64,000 nt of DNA from Nostoc sp. NIES-3756 (GCF_001548375.1 NZ_AP017295.1:1240001-1304000); one strand, 5' to 3'. Counted from the first letter of the stretch, positions 46,066 to 55,134 are shown. The notes: generated from the sequence alone by a model not told the origin. Translations and numbers: made by a program.

Positions 46066-46143
46066 AAAATTAATAATCAAGAAATCACGATTTTTATTCA
46101 ACAGAGACTACTATTTTCTGTGACATAAAAGCATAATAGAAGA

Positions 46144-47370
46144 GTGACTGATCTGTTAGCCCCTTTACAATCTTTAGAGCAAGGTCACTGGTTCAAGCTC
46201 ATCTGCGGAGCTAGTTTCCAGCACCTACCTGCTGTCAGAAGTTTAACATTAGCTTATACCTTGGCAGGTGCTGACTGCATAGATGTTGCAGCTGATCCGG
46301 CAGTGATTAGAGATGCTAAAGAAGCAATACAAGTAGCTAAAAGTCTAGTAAAGGAAGCACAAGCACGAGGGCTGCATTCCAAAGGTAATTCCCCTCTGTT
46401 GATGGTGAGTTTGAATGATGGCGAAGACCCTCATTTTCGCAAAGCTGAATTTGATGCCAGTCGGTGTCCCGAAGATTGTCCTAGACCTTGTGAGAAAATT
46501 TGTCCTGCTCAAGCAATTGTTTTTAACCATAAAAAAGATAATTTTTCCGGGGTAGAATCTCAGAAATGTTACGGTTGCGGGCGTTGTCTACCAATTTGTC
46601 CTTATGATATAATTTATACAAATTCGTATATGTCTAAACCAGAGGCGATCGCACCTCTGGTCATGTCAGCAGGGATAGATGCCGTAGAAATCCATACAAA
46701 AGTAGGACGTTTGACCCAGTTCAAGCAATTATGGCAAGTAATTTCACCGTGGGCAGAGCAATTGAAAGTATTAGCTATCAGTTGCCCCGATGGCAAAGAT
46801 TTAATTGAGTATCTCCAATCGATTTATGAACTAATTTCACCACTCCGTACCACCTTAATCTGGCAAACCGACGGTCGCCCCATGAGCGGTGACATCGGAG
46901 ATGGTACAACTTTAGCCGCAGTAAAACTAGGGCAGAGGGTTTTGGCAGCTAAATTACCAGGATATGTACAGCTAGCAGGTGGCACTAACAGCTACACAGT
47001 TGCTAAGTTAAAAGCAATGGGACTACTGAAGAGAGATGGGGGAGTAGGGGAAGATGAGGAAGTAGGGGGAGATGGCGGAGTAGTATGTTCCTTATCCTCC
47101 AGAGGGAGACAAGTTAAAGCTATATCTTCCTCATCTCCCTCATCCCCCTTATCTCCCCCATCTCCCTCATCCCCCCCATCCATCACCGGAGTCGCCTACG
47201 GTAGCTACGCCCGTGTGTTGCTGTCACCGATTATTGAACAGTTAGAAAAGGAGGTAAATAGTAACAGTGTTAAAGCAATCCGCCTCGAAGAATCACCGGA
47301 ATTGCTCTGGCAAGCTGTAGAGCTTGCACATTCTCTCGTCTCTCAGCTCAAGTCACAGCAGGAGCGCTAA
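46144..47370 (+). CDS. ldpA: LdpA, iron-sulfur protein linked to circadian period control
   Basis: A 408-residue protein starting at GTG 46144 (MTDLLAPLQSLEQGHWFKLI). Cysteine clusters for Fe-S centres are visible: CPEDCPRPCEKICPAQA (about 113-129) and CYGCGRCLPICPYD (about 142-155). LdpA senses redox state and helps set the light-dependent period of the cyanobacterial clock. Residues about 296-347 are a low-complexity insert (GGVGEDEEVGGDGG then SSSSPSSPLSPPSPSSPP) encoded by purine-rich repeat and its near-complement, after which the conserved TGVAYGSYARVLL resumes. It lies 39 bp before the next gene, probably cotranscribed. Confidence 0.9.
   Translation: MTDLLAPLQSLEQGHWFKLICGASFQHLPAVRSLTLAYTLAGADCIDVAADPAVIRDAKEAIQVAKSLVKEAQARGLHSKGNSPLLMVSLNDGEDPHFRKAEFDASRCPEDCPRPCEKICPAQAIVFNHKKDNFSGVESQKCYGCGRCLPICPYDIIYTNSYMSKPEAIAPLVMSAGIDAVEIHTKVGRLTQFKQLWQVISPWAEQLKVLAISCPDGKDLIEYLQSIYELISPLRTTLIWQTDGRPMSGDIGDGTTLAAVKLGQRVLAAKLPGYVQLAGGTNSYTVAKLKAMGLLKRDGGVGEDEEVGGDGGVVCSLSSRGRQVKAISSSSPSSPLSPPSPSSPPSITGVAYGSYARVLLSPIIEQLEKEVNSNSVKAIRLEESPELLWQAVELAHSLVSQLKSQQER
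47030..47185. repeat. Purine-rich inverted repeat inside ldpA
   Basis: The left arm (gagatgggggagtagggga, gaggaagtagggggagatgg) and right arm (cttcctcatctccctcatcc, ccttatctcccccatctccc) are imperfect complements, and the same units occur in several spacers of this window. The element stays in frame in ldpA. Confidence 0.75.
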
Positions 47371-47409
47371 TCGCTCTTCGTTATCTCTCAAAACGTCACC
47401 ATAGAAAGC

Positions 47410-49143
47410 ATGACGATTACAGACGATCTCCAAAAGTTATTAGACATTTTGCCCCAAGACCTGCGACAAGTACTAGAGAATCATCCTCAGCGAGATAGTT
47501 TAGTAGAAGTGGTCTTGGATTTGGGTCGTCGCCCAGAAGCTCGCTTTCCTAAGGGAGCCGAGTATCTGAGCGAAACCCCTGTTACTCAAGCACAAATAGA
47601 TGATTGCATTCAGCGAGTAGGAAACTTTGGTGGAGATAATCGGGCAGGAATTGAGCAAACTTTGCACCGGATCAGTGCTATCCGCAACCGTACTGGTAAG
47701 ATAATTGGTCTTACCTGTCGCGTTGGTCGAGCGGTATTCGGTACAATCGGCATGATCCGCGATTTGGTAGAAACTGGTAGATCGATTCTCATGCTAGGCC
47801 GTCCAGGCGTAGGCAAAACCACAGCTTTAAGAGAAATTGCCCGCGTACTAGCTGATGAATTGAATAAACGTGTGGTCATTATCGACACCTCCAACGAAAT
47901 TGCTGGGGATGGTGATGTGGCTCACCCTGCTATTGGTCGTGCTAGGCGGATGCAGGTAGCTCATCCAGAACTGCAACATCAAGTGATGATTGAGGCAGTG
48001 GAAAACCACATGCCAGAAGTCATCGTCATTGATGAAATTGGTACAGAACTAGAAGCCTTAGCCGCCCGTACCATTGCCGAGCGGGGTGTGCAGTTGGTAG
48101 GTACTGCCCACGGCAACCAGATAGAAAACCTCATCAAAAACCCCACACTGTCTGACTTGGTTGGGGGTATCCAAGCTGTGACACTGGGAGACGATGAAGC
48201 AAGACGCAGAGGTAGCCAAAAAACCGTTCTGGAACGGAAAGCGCCTCCTACCTTCGAGATTGCTGTGGAAATGTTAGAACGGCAACGTTGGGTAGTACAC
48301 GAAAGCGTTGCAGATACTGTCGATACACTGTTGCGAGGCCGCCAGCCTAGTCCACAAACACGCACTGTAGATGACCAAGGTAAAGTCGCTATTGTACGGC
48401 AGTTAGCCGTTGTTAACGGTCGTGGTGGACAATTGGCAACACAGGAGGAGTCCTTTGCACCTGCTAGACAAGCGAATGGTTGGCGTTCATCTGGACAGAT
48501 GTTAGCTGTACCATCGTTAACTGTAGAGCGGGAAAGGCTGGGACAAAGCGAATTTGACCGTTTGCTAGATGAGTCTTTCAACTACCCGGAACCTGTTGAT
48601 TTTAGCAGTGCTATAAAACCAGGGCCGAATGGGGAAGATTTGCCCTTGCACATTTACCCTTATGGTGTCAGTAGGCATCAACTGGAACAGGTGATTAGTG
48701 TGCTAACTTTGCCTGTGGTATTGACAAAAGATATCGATAGTGCTGATGCAATTTTGGCTTTGCGATCGCACGTCAAAAACCACGCCAAATTAAGGCAAAT
48801 GGCCAAGGCGCGTCACGTACCCATCCATGTGATTAAGTCGAGTACAATTCCGCAAATTACCCGTGGGTTGCGGCGGTTGCTGAACATCGATGATCCAGAA
48901 ATAGCCGATGATAAAGAACTGCAATTGTTTCTGCATAATGGTAGTGACGACGAAATCGACGCTTTAGAAGAAGCAAGGTTAGCTGTAGAACAAATCGTCA
49001 TTCCCAAAGGACAACCAGTGGAGTTATTACCCCGTTCTCCCCAAGTCCGTAAAATGCAGCATGAGTTAGTAGAACACTATCGACTCAAGTCCCATAGTTT
49101 TGGGGAAGAACCAAATCGCCGTTTACGGATTTATCCAGCGTAA
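47410..49143 (+). CDS. Ycf45-like ATPase (SpoIIIAA-related), R3H-type nucleic-acid binding
   Basis: A 577-residue AAA-type ATPase: GRPGVGKTTALREIARVLAD (Walker A, about 134-153), VVIIDTSNEIAGDGD (about 155-169), PEVIVIDEIGTELEALA (Walker B, about 200-216) and GTAHGNQIENLIKN (sensor). This is the Ycf45/SpoIIIAA group found in cyanobacteria and some plastids. The C-terminal region (about 400-577) includes a single-stranded nucleic-acid binding R3H-like end (RKMQHELVEHYRLKSHSFGE). Role not established; RNA or DNA remodelling is plausible. It follows ldpA by 39 bp and has a clear terminator. Confidence 0.88.
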   Translation: MTITDDLQKLLDILPQDLRQVLENHPQRDSLVEVVLDLGRRPEARFPKGAEYLSETPVTQAQIDDCIQRVGNFGGDNRAGIEQTLHRISAIRNRTGKIIGLTCRVGRAVFGTIGMIRDLVETGRSILMLGRPGVGKTTALREIARVLADELNKRVVIIDTSNEIAGDGDVAHPAIGRARRMQVAHPELQHQVMIEAVENHMPEVIVIDEIGTELEALAARTIAERGVQLVGTAHGNQIENLIKNPTLSDLVGGIQAVTLGDDEARRRGSQKTVLERKAPPTFEIAVEMLERQRWVVHESVADTVDTLLRGRQPSPQTRTVDDQGKVAIVRQLAVVNGRGGQLATQEESFAPARQANGWRSSGQMLAVPSLTVERERLGQSEFDRLLDESFNYPEPVDFSSAIKPGPNGEDLPLHIYPYGVSRHQLEQVISVLTLPVVLTKDIDSADAILALRSHVKNHAKLRQMAKARHVPIHVIKSSTIPQITRGLRRLLNIDDPEIADDKELQLFLHNGSDDEIDALEEARLAVEQIVIPKGQPVELLPRSPQVRKMQHELVEHYRLKSHSFGEEPNRRLRIYPA

Positions 49144-49162
49144 ACTGAGCAAGTGAATTAGG

Positions 49163-49195
49163 CGATCGCTCTAAATTATAGGGCGATCGTTTTTT
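49163..49195 (+). terminator. Intrinsic terminator of the ldpA-ycf45-like unit
   Basis: The 11-bp stem CGATCGCTCTA (49163-49173)/TAGGGCGATCG (49179-49189), one G-U pair, 5-nt loop, is followed by TTTTTT. The 5' arm includes a HIP1 octamer. Confidence 0.9.
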
Positions 49196-49344
49196 ATGGC
49201 AGGAGTAAAACCTGATTCATCATTGCACACTCAAAATTCTCAAATACTGTAGTAAATTTTACGTCTCCAGTCAGATACTAATGCTAAATTTAACAGGCTA
49301 GGATTAGTCTTTGATAGTATTTTTATCTCTTATATTAAATATTT

Positions 49345-50385
49345 GTGATTAACCAACAATCTGAAGACTTGATAAATTCACACTTAGAATCACCTGTAAA
49401 ACTAGAGTATAAATTTAACTGGTTTGATTGGTTTTGCTTGTGGTATCCTCCAGGCTGGTTAATTTTATTTAACCGTCACTGGCAACATTATCATCAAGAC
49501 CCAGATGGTTGGAATTGGTTAGAATATCTTTTATTTTTAATTCCTGGTGGATTTTATCTAGCATTTTTGAGTCGATGGTTGCGTCTGGGTTGTCGTTCTC
49601 CTAGAACAGAATTTGAAGAATTTAACCCGAATTATCAACAGGCTTTTCGTACAGAAATTCTCGCCCCAATTGTGCAGCATTATTTTCGTGGAGAGTTGCA
49701 ACAGCTTGATAATTTACCGTCAACAGGGCCGATGATTGTGACGATGAATCATGCGGGGATGTCTTTTCCGTGGGATTTTATTAGCTTGGGGTATTTACTC
49801 GGTGAAACAAGGGGATGGATAGCGCATCCCATAGCAGAGGGGTCATTATTTGAACATCCTTGGATGGTTTGGTGGCTACCACCTAAATGGTCGCAGGTTT
49901 TAGGTGCAGTCCGAGCAGAGTTAAAGGATTTTGAAGCCGCCGTGGCACAGGGTAAAATTCTGTTATATGCACCGGAAGGTATAAGAGGGCCGCTTAAAGG
50001 TTGGCGCAAACGCTACCAACTCCAAAAGTTTAACGTCAGTTTTTTACAGTTGAGCGATCGCTATCATATCCCCATTCTCCCAGTTGTCTGTATTGGCAGC
50101 GAAAATCTGCATCCTTGGACTATTAATCTTAAAGGGTTACAAAAACTTACTAAATTACCGTTTTGTCCGATATCACCTTTGATGCTTGTTTTGGTTCTGT
50201 TCCCTTCTATGGGCGTTTGGGCGATGAGAACTCGTCTACGTTATTTTATTCAGCCTGTGGAAACGGAATGGAGTAGTGATTCTCAAGAACGTAAAGTAGT
50301 TTATCAGCGTGCTAAACAATTTCAAAAACGATTGCAATTTCGGGTTGATGAGTTATTAAATAAAAGTTTGCGTGTTGTGGAGTAA
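49345..50385 (+). CDS. Lysophospholipid acyltransferase family protein (PlsC-like)
   Basis: A 346-residue protein from GTG 49345; no ATG occurs before the domain. A hydrophobic N-terminal region (FDWFCLWYPPGWLILF and LEYLLFLIPGGFYLAFLSRW) suggests membrane attachment. The acyltransferase core has MIVTMNHAGMSFPWDFISLG (catalytic His region, longer spacing to Asp than the usual HX4D), LGAVRAELKDFEAAV, and LLYAPEGIRGPLKGW (the EGTRS-like block). It may acylate a lysolipid or glycerol derivative; the altered HX4D spacing makes the acceptor uncertain. The final loop (LRYFIQPVETEW) is typical. Single gene. Confidence 0.82.
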   Translation: MINQQSEDLINSHLESPVKLEYKFNWFDWFCLWYPPGWLILFNRHWQHYHQDPDGWNWLEYLLFLIPGGFYLAFLSRWLRLGCRSPRTEFEEFNPNYQQAFRTEILAPIVQHYFRGELQQLDNLPSTGPMIVTMNHAGMSFPWDFISLGYLLGETRGWIAHPIAEGSLFEHPWMVWWLPPKWSQVLGAVRAELKDFEAAVAQGKILLYAPEGIRGPLKGWRKRYQLQKFNVSFLQLSDRYHIPILPVVCIGSENLHPWTINLKGLQKLTKLPFCPISPLMLVLVLFPSMGVWAMRTRLRYFIQPVETEWSSDSQERKVVYQRAKQFQKRLQFRVDELLNKSLRVVE

Positions 50386-50452
50386 GATTTGAATGTGTCA
50401 CGCATAGCGTTAAAGCAGAAACTGTAGGCTAGGCGCAGAGAATGTAAAAAAA

Positions 50453-50854
50453 TTAATTTCCTGAACTCTTAAATATCTCATCCACAGGAATTTGATAACC
50501 ATTGGCGAGGCGGTTAGTTGTGTTAGCCGTGGCGATAATTCCTAAAAGTTCACCAAACATAACATCACTCATGCCTTTGCCACGGGCTGCGGCTGTATGG
50601 GATGCAATACAATAATCACATCCATTAGTGACACTGACAGCAATATAAATCAACTCCCGCACTAGTGGATCAATTTCCCCAGGACTAGCCATCACTTCTT
50701 TGATAGTTTCCCATGTTCGTTTTAAGGTGGGAGGGTGGTTAGCGATCGCTTTCCAAAAATTATTGATATACTCAGTCTGACGAGTAGCGCGGATATCGTC
50801 GTATACTGCCTTTACTTCTGCACTGGCTTGTTCGTATTCAATGAGCTTAGTCAT
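50453..50854 (-). CDS. Carboxymuconolactone decarboxylase/AhpD-like protein
   Basis: A 133-residue helical protein starting at ATG 50854 (MTKLIEYEQASAEVKAVYDD); an alternative frame start lies 8 codons upstream. The redox-type motif GCDYCIASHTAAARGKGMSD (C-X2-C with the downstream His, about 78-97) matches AhpD-like peroxidase/disulfide reductases of the carboxymuconolactone decarboxylase family. It probably acts in peroxide defence or as a thiol carrier. Partner unknown. Single gene, minus strand. Confidence 0.85.
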   Translation of the reverse strand: MTKLIEYEQASAEVKAVYDDIRATRQTEYINNFWKAIANHPPTLKRTWETIKEVMASPGEIDPLVRELIYIAVSVTNGCDYCIASHTAAARGKGMSDVMFGELLGIIATANTTNRLANGYQIPVDEIFKSSGN

Positions 50855-51170
50855 ACTTTTTTCACAGACACATAACAATTAGGCATTTTGGCACACTCAC
50901 TTCTAAAAGTATATATATGCTGTAAGGGTGGGATATATTTCATGTGAAAAGTATTAAAAAGTAACATCTCTCAGTGAACGGCTGAGAGATTTTTATTTTC
51001 AAGCTACTTAGCTGCTCAATTTTCCGCGTCATTGCCACATACAATAGTCAAGCTTCATTTTCGAGCGTGTTGTTTTGGTAGGATATAAAACCAACACCAG
51101 GGATAACCATGTCAACTGGTATTGAACCAAGATATGACTATAAACTTAGATGCTTGCAGGCATCATGTAA
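50855..51170. other. Intergenic region with an orphan terminator
   Basis: It contains a strong plus-strand terminator (50966-51000) although no plus-strand gene precedes it; the nearest ends at 50385 beyond an opposing gene. A candidate promoter region rich in tatatatat lies at 50910-50920. A 37-codon frame from ATG 51108 is not convincing. Confidence 0.5.
50966..51000 (+). terminator. Strong hairpin terminator without an upstream gene
   Basis: ATCTCTCAG (50966-50974) and CTGAGAGAT (50982-50990) pair perfectly around 7 nt, then TTTTTATTTT. On the minus strand it is also followed by a T-run after a few bases, so it could instead serve the GFA gene. Confidence 0.8.
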
Positions 51171-51584
51171 CTACGACATCGCTGGCATTTTGGTGAATTT
51201 GGATAGATTCGGGTTCATGTAATCCCACGGTTGAGAACTGGCTGTGTAAATATCCATTGTCGGGGAAAACCAGCTTGGGTCATCAAGGCTCCCTGCCATA
51301 ATGCCCATAAGCTCAGGGATTGGGGGCTTGCTAAATAATCGGGAACCACAATTTGGGCAAAAACCTCGACCAACTATGCTTCCGCTCTCACCAATCACCT
51401 CATAATATTTCACATCTCCAATGATAGTGACTGAACTTTGGGGTACGAGAAGAGCAGAGGCATAGGCACTTCCTGTTGCCCGTTGACAATCCCTACAGTG
51501 ACAATTTCCCATCGCAACGGGTGGGGCAGAACATTCGTAGCGGACAGAGCCGCACAGACACCTGCCAGTGAATTTTGTAATCAT
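51171..51584 (-). CDS. GFA family zinc protein (glutathione-dependent formaldehyde-activating-like)
   Basis: A 137-residue small beta-fold protein with the zinc-binding cysteines of the GFA/CENP-V family: GRCLCGSVRYECSAPP, GNCHCRDCQRATGSAY and GFCPNCGSRLFSKPP. Members bind glutathione adducts or zinc; the substrate of most is unknown. It begins MITKFTG at ATG 51584. Single minus-strand gene, not in an operon with its neighbours. Confidence 0.88.
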   Translation of the reverse strand: MITKFTGRCLCGSVRYECSAPPVAMGNCHCRDCQRATGSAYASALLVPQSSVTIIGDVKYYEVIGESGSIVGRGFCPNCGSRLFSKPPIPELMGIMAGSLDDPSWFSPTMDIYTASSQPWDYMNPNLSKFTKMPAMS

Positions 51585-51782
51585 ACAATATCTCCCCTTG
51601 GATGTTCAATTCATAGTGTGAATACTATCTAGGTCAAATCTCGATAAATACAAGAGTTATTTCCAATATCTACCAAGTAAACAGGTGCTATTTGTGGTAC
51701 ATCTTAGCTTCTAAAGTAGCGGTCATACTTTGAATAAATCTTACAAGTTTGTGCTTTTTTTACAGATTTATACTTAACTGAT

Positions 51783-53039
51783 TTAATACTTTACTTGAGC
51801 GCGTCTGTATTTATAACGGACTAAGCATAATATCAAAGTCAGTATCAAAAGACCTTTTATACTTGATGGTTCTGTTACTCTGCTCACTTGTGTTGGAGGA
51901 GTTATAGGCACTTCACAAAATCCTCCATTTGTTGGTGTACCAGGATTGAGAAAATCACAGGAATTATCAGGAGAAGGAGTTGATGGATTTAGAAGACCTG
52001 ATGTTCTTAAAGATGAGTCATTAGGTGAGCCATTTGAATCATTTCCACTTAATAATAAGATGGCGATAAGAGCAGCGAACAATAGAGGTGCTACTAAATA
52101 GCTAACAGAGCCTTGCGGAGAGGTAGTGAATATTTCACTGCCTTGTGCAGTCTCGATTATAGATACAGACTCTGACCCTAATGGAGTGTCCGTAATAAAA
52201 CCTTCTCCTAACTGTGTTTCTCCAGACTGAAGTATTGGTTCAATCGTGGCTACGTCACGTCCTTGAAAAGTATTATAATCTGGTGATTCAGAATTGTAGG
52301 GATGAGAGAGTATTTCAAAAATCTCATTTTGAAGTCGTCTATTATCTCCGCTTTCTAAAGCATCTAATCCACTCAAAAGCCGTCTTTCATAAAAAGCCTT
52401 CATACTTTCCCCTATGGGAAGTTTAAGAATTTCTTGCCGAATATTCGGTATTTTTGATATTTCTTGTAATAGCAAACGACCATAAGATAATTTAAAATTT
52501 ACAAAGCTATCGCGTAGATTGTCTCCCCGAAAAGGTTGCCATAAGAAATTTTTAGTTACATCTCTTAAACCCGGCACAGGATTACGATCTAGAGTTCGTC
52601 CCAAACTGTATTGAGCCGCATCTAAATATTTAGAAGAATAATTTCTCCAGACGGACATATATGGATATAGCTCGTTATCGCTGCGCTCGCCTAAAAATGT
52701 TTTCCATATGCGATAATTACTCTCTCCACCAGCTGCTCTCATTAATATTTGCTGGTAGGTAGGCCCACCTTTAGATTCAAGGATTTTCTCAAGAACTGTT
52801 CCTGTTTTATTGCAGCGCAAACCGAATCCCACAATACAGTTATCAGGAATAACAAATATTGGTCTTTTACCATTACTGTTATTTTGTATCTGGTATTGGA
52901 GATACTGTTGTTCCAAACCTGGTGTAATTCTCCTGTCACCGACATTCAGTCCTGCTTTACCTGCATTTGCAGTCTGGCATACAGTTATTACTGTTGCCAT
53001 AGATGACAACAGGATGAAAATATTCTGGATAAATTTCAT
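51783..53039 (-). CDS. Exported protein with PEP-CTERM-like C-terminus
   Basis: A 418-residue protein, unknown family. N-terminal signal peptide (KFIQNIFILLSSMATVITVCQTANA). The middle (about 30-270) is soluble and lacks known motifs. A hydrophobic segment (about 313-330, SYLVAPLLFAALIAILLLSG) is followed by a Ser/Asn/Pro-rich linker, then a C-terminus VTEPSSIKGLLILTLILCL then VRYKYRRAQVKY: a xEP motif, a hydrophobic helix and a basic end, as in PEP-CTERM sorting signals (Pro replaced by Thr). It lies 63 bp downstream of another exported-protein gene and may be surface-associated. Function unknown. Confidence 0.75.
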   Translation of the reverse strand: MKFIQNIFILLSSMATVITVCQTANAGKAGLNVGDRRITPGLEQQYLQYQIQNNSNGKRPIFVIPDNCIVGFGLRCNKTGTVLEKILESKGGPTYQQILMRAAGGESNYRIWKTFLGERSDNELYPYMSVWRNYSSKYLDAAQYSLGRTLDRNPVPGLRDVTKNFLWQPFRGDNLRDSFVNFKLSYGRLLLQEISKIPNIRQEILKLPIGESMKAFYERRLLSGLDALESGDNRRLQNEIFEILSHPYNSESPDYNTFQGRDVATIEPILQSGETQLGEGFITDTPLGSESVSIIETAQGSEIFTTSPQGSVSYLVAPLLFAALIAILLLSGNDSNGSPNDSSLRTSGLLNPSTPSPDNSCDFLNPGTPTNGGFCEVPITPPTQVSRVTEPSSIKGLLILTLILCLVRYKYRRAQVKY

Positions 53040-53102
53040 AAACGCTTGGTAGACGACACAAAACTAATTAGGCACAAGAAATCACCTTGCAGATGTGATT
53101 AA

Positions 53103-53783
53103 TTATTGATTTGATTTCACAGTATGTTGTAAAGAGGCTGGTAGACGATTTTGTAGAGAACTGGTGTTATTTAGGGATTGTAAATTGAGTGTGATTGCAG
53201 TACCTTTAAGTTCTCCTGCTGTTAGTTTGTGATAAATAACTAATGCACGGTTAGGTTGGTCGAAAATAAAACCACGACGAGAAGGTTGTATTTTGCCTTC
53301 TCCTACTAAATCAATAAAGGCTTCTAAATATCTACGTATACTTTGAAGATTCTCTGGATTGATATTAGTATGGTGTTCAATCAAAGTCATAAAGAAGTTC
53401 AGACTGCGACTGTCTTGCCCAGCAATTAGCCTACCATCATCAAGAAAAGAGCTACCAATTAGCTTGCCATTAACTTCTTGAACTTTAAATAAGGTATAAT
53501 AGCGTCCTTCCTTTTTGGAGTCATTCACATAGCATACCCAAGAGCCGTCTTCGCTTTGTGTAAAGCCTTGCTCCGCAAGATATGACAGTTTATTACCAGT
53601 TATTTTCTGCCTTGGTAATGGCGGCAGTAAGTTCTCTACTGGATCTAAAGAACAAATATTCTGCATAGTATTTTGCCTTGGATACGTTTGAGCATCTTGT
53701 GCAACTACAAAATTAGGAAAAACTATTAAACCTAATGCAGAAAAAGTAACTAATTTAGCTAGAAAATTAATCGTTCTCATCAT
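53103..53783 (-). CDS. Secreted protein of unknown function
   Basis: A 226-residue protein with a signal peptide (INFLAKLVTFSALGLIVFPNFVVA then QDAQTY). The mature part has two Cys (NICSLDPVENLLPPLPRQ and GSWVCYVNDSKKEG), possibly a disulfide, and ends without a membrane segment. No family is recognised by me. Starts at the ATG at 53783, or the adjacent one at 53780. It is the first gene of a probable two-gene unit with the PEP-CTERM-like protein, so the two may act together outside the cytoplasm. Confidence 0.7.
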   Translation of the reverse strand: MMRTINFLAKLVTFSALGLIVFPNFVVAQDAQTYPRQNTMQNICSLDPVENLLPPLPRQKITGNKLSYLAEQGFTQSEDGSWVCYVNDSKKEGRYYTLFKVQEVNGKLIGSSFLDDGRLIAGQDSRSLNFFMTLIEHHTNINPENLQSIRRYLEAFIDLVGEGKIQPSRRGFIFDQPNRALVIYHKLTAGELKGTAITLNLQSLNNTSSLQNRLPASLQHTVKSNQ

Positions 53784-54634
53784 CTTTATCTCTTTATTTC
53801 AGTATTAATCAACTGAGTTTTACTTTGATTAGAGATTTTTAATCATCGCAGAAAATTCACTCAGAACAACAAAAATATTTGCTATTTCCTAATACATAAA
53901 TTAGTACACAAAAGTTTCAGGCTATTAAAAAATTAATACTTTATATATGCGTTGAGATAAAGCATTAATATAACAACCTGTGGTTTTAAATTTTTAAATA
54001 CACCCTGATTTTTAATTAAAACAGCTTCAAAGTTATTTATATATAACTTTGTTACTTGGCAATATAGTTGAGCTTGTATTCAATTTTTTCTGTAATTTTC
54101 AACATTTGCAATACTGGTCAATTTCTCATAACCCTCCATAATATATTATTCAGATTATCTCCAACACTAAACTTTCACGATGTTTATAGAAATTCTACTT
54201 ACTACAGTGAATGGATAACACCTTTGTAATTTGTCTTCCTGTGTTGTCTGCTAGAAGTCGTAGCAGTTATAACAAGCTTTAATGCTACAAAGCAAATATG
54301 CAACATTTTTAAATGTTTCTTTTAACACCAGGAAACTAATTCAAAATCATACCGTACTTTATCAAAAATAATCTCTGCTTTTCTTTATATTAATGAGATG
54401 TTGACAAATTATTCTAATTTATGTGGTTATTATGGAATAATTTTTCTACTTCCATGAATACTTTACCTAAATAAATTGGGTTTGCGTTTGAGCAAATAAT
54501 AAAAATTGATTTTTTAAGTATGGAATAATTTTATTATTGCAACCTAAGTGCAGCTATATATGCTGCATGTAAATATACCAATATCAAAAAACAAAGTCCA
54601 CCTTGTTAAAGATGGACTTGTTAACTATATTTAG
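53784..54634. other. AT-rich gene-free region upstream of the secreted-protein gene
   Basis: No gene visible; very AT-rich. It includes a 9-bp palindrome CAAAGTTAT/ATAACTTTG (54028-54036/54043-54051), a TGCAGC/GCTGCA hairpin (54549-54554/54562-54567) and, at its right end, the tmRNA terminator. The promoter of the two-gene secreted protein unit should be near 53800-53900. Confidence 0.5.
54586..54619 (-). terminator. tmRNA terminator
   Basis: On the minus strand an 11-bp stem (54619-54609 with 54604-54594, one G-U pair, 4-nt loop) is followed by TGTTTTTT. It lies 15 bp past the tmRNA 3' end. Confidence 0.88.
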
Positions 54635-55020
54635 TGGATCCGAGCAGAGTCGAACTGCTGTCCAAATTGGGTATTGACCCCCCGCTCATTCACAGGTTTA
54701 GCCTTTCTGACCCTCAAGGCGGGAATCGTTCATTATCCCGAACGTAGGATACTCTGATTAAGTCTTAGCTAACAAGCCAACCAGAGAACACTTGCTAGAG
54801 CATCCGTTGGGGGTTGGTCTTCAGTCCTTAACGGAGTCAAACCGAAGACGCTCGAACCTATAAGAGGCTATTAGGCAGCTACTAGAGCGTCCTTACGAGC
54901 AAATTTTACGATGTTATTCGCATTTACTTTTTTTTGAGCCTTTGATTTCCGAGAGGAGACTCACTCTCGACCTGAATCACAGAGTAGCGTTCGCCAACCT
55001 GTCGAAACCGTTACGGACCC
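54635..55020 (-). ncRNA. ssrA: Transfer-messenger RNA (one-piece)
   Basis: A 386-nt tmRNA rescuing stalled ribosomes. The acceptor stem GGGTCCG (55020-55014) pairs with CGGATCC (54642-54636), discriminator A at 54635; CCA is not encoded. The 3' tRNA-like half has TTCGACTC in its T-arm. The open reading frame gives the tag (A)NNIVKFARKDALVAA, ending TAATAG. Pseudoknot-type pairs are visible downstream of the tag. Identity is certain; it is transcribed on the minus strand. Confidence 0.97.
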
Positions 55021-55033
55021 TCATGATACATCT

Positions 55034-55039
55034 ATTATA
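55034..55039 (-). promoter_or_regulatory. -10 element of tmRNA promoter
   Basis: TATAAT on the minus strand, 13 nt before the mature 5' end, which implies a short leader removed by RNase P. I see no strong -35. Confidence 0.6.
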
Positions 55040-55134
55040 ATTCGCTGTTAGGGAAATGTGCTACAGGATGACAAAGAAATCTTAAACTTTCATTAATGAC
55101 AAGATGTGAACTTTTTCATCAGTAAGGCTTTAAG

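Noticed and set aside
47979..48581. 200-codon minus-strand frame
   Set aside because: Long, but wholly antisense to the Ycf45-like ATPase, whose Walker motifs are intact; Ser/Arg-rich composition is typical of an antisense shadow.
51108..51221. 37-codon plus-strand frame after the orphan terminator
   Set aside because: It overlaps the GFA gene on the other strand, has only a weak ribosome site and no recognisable sequence.
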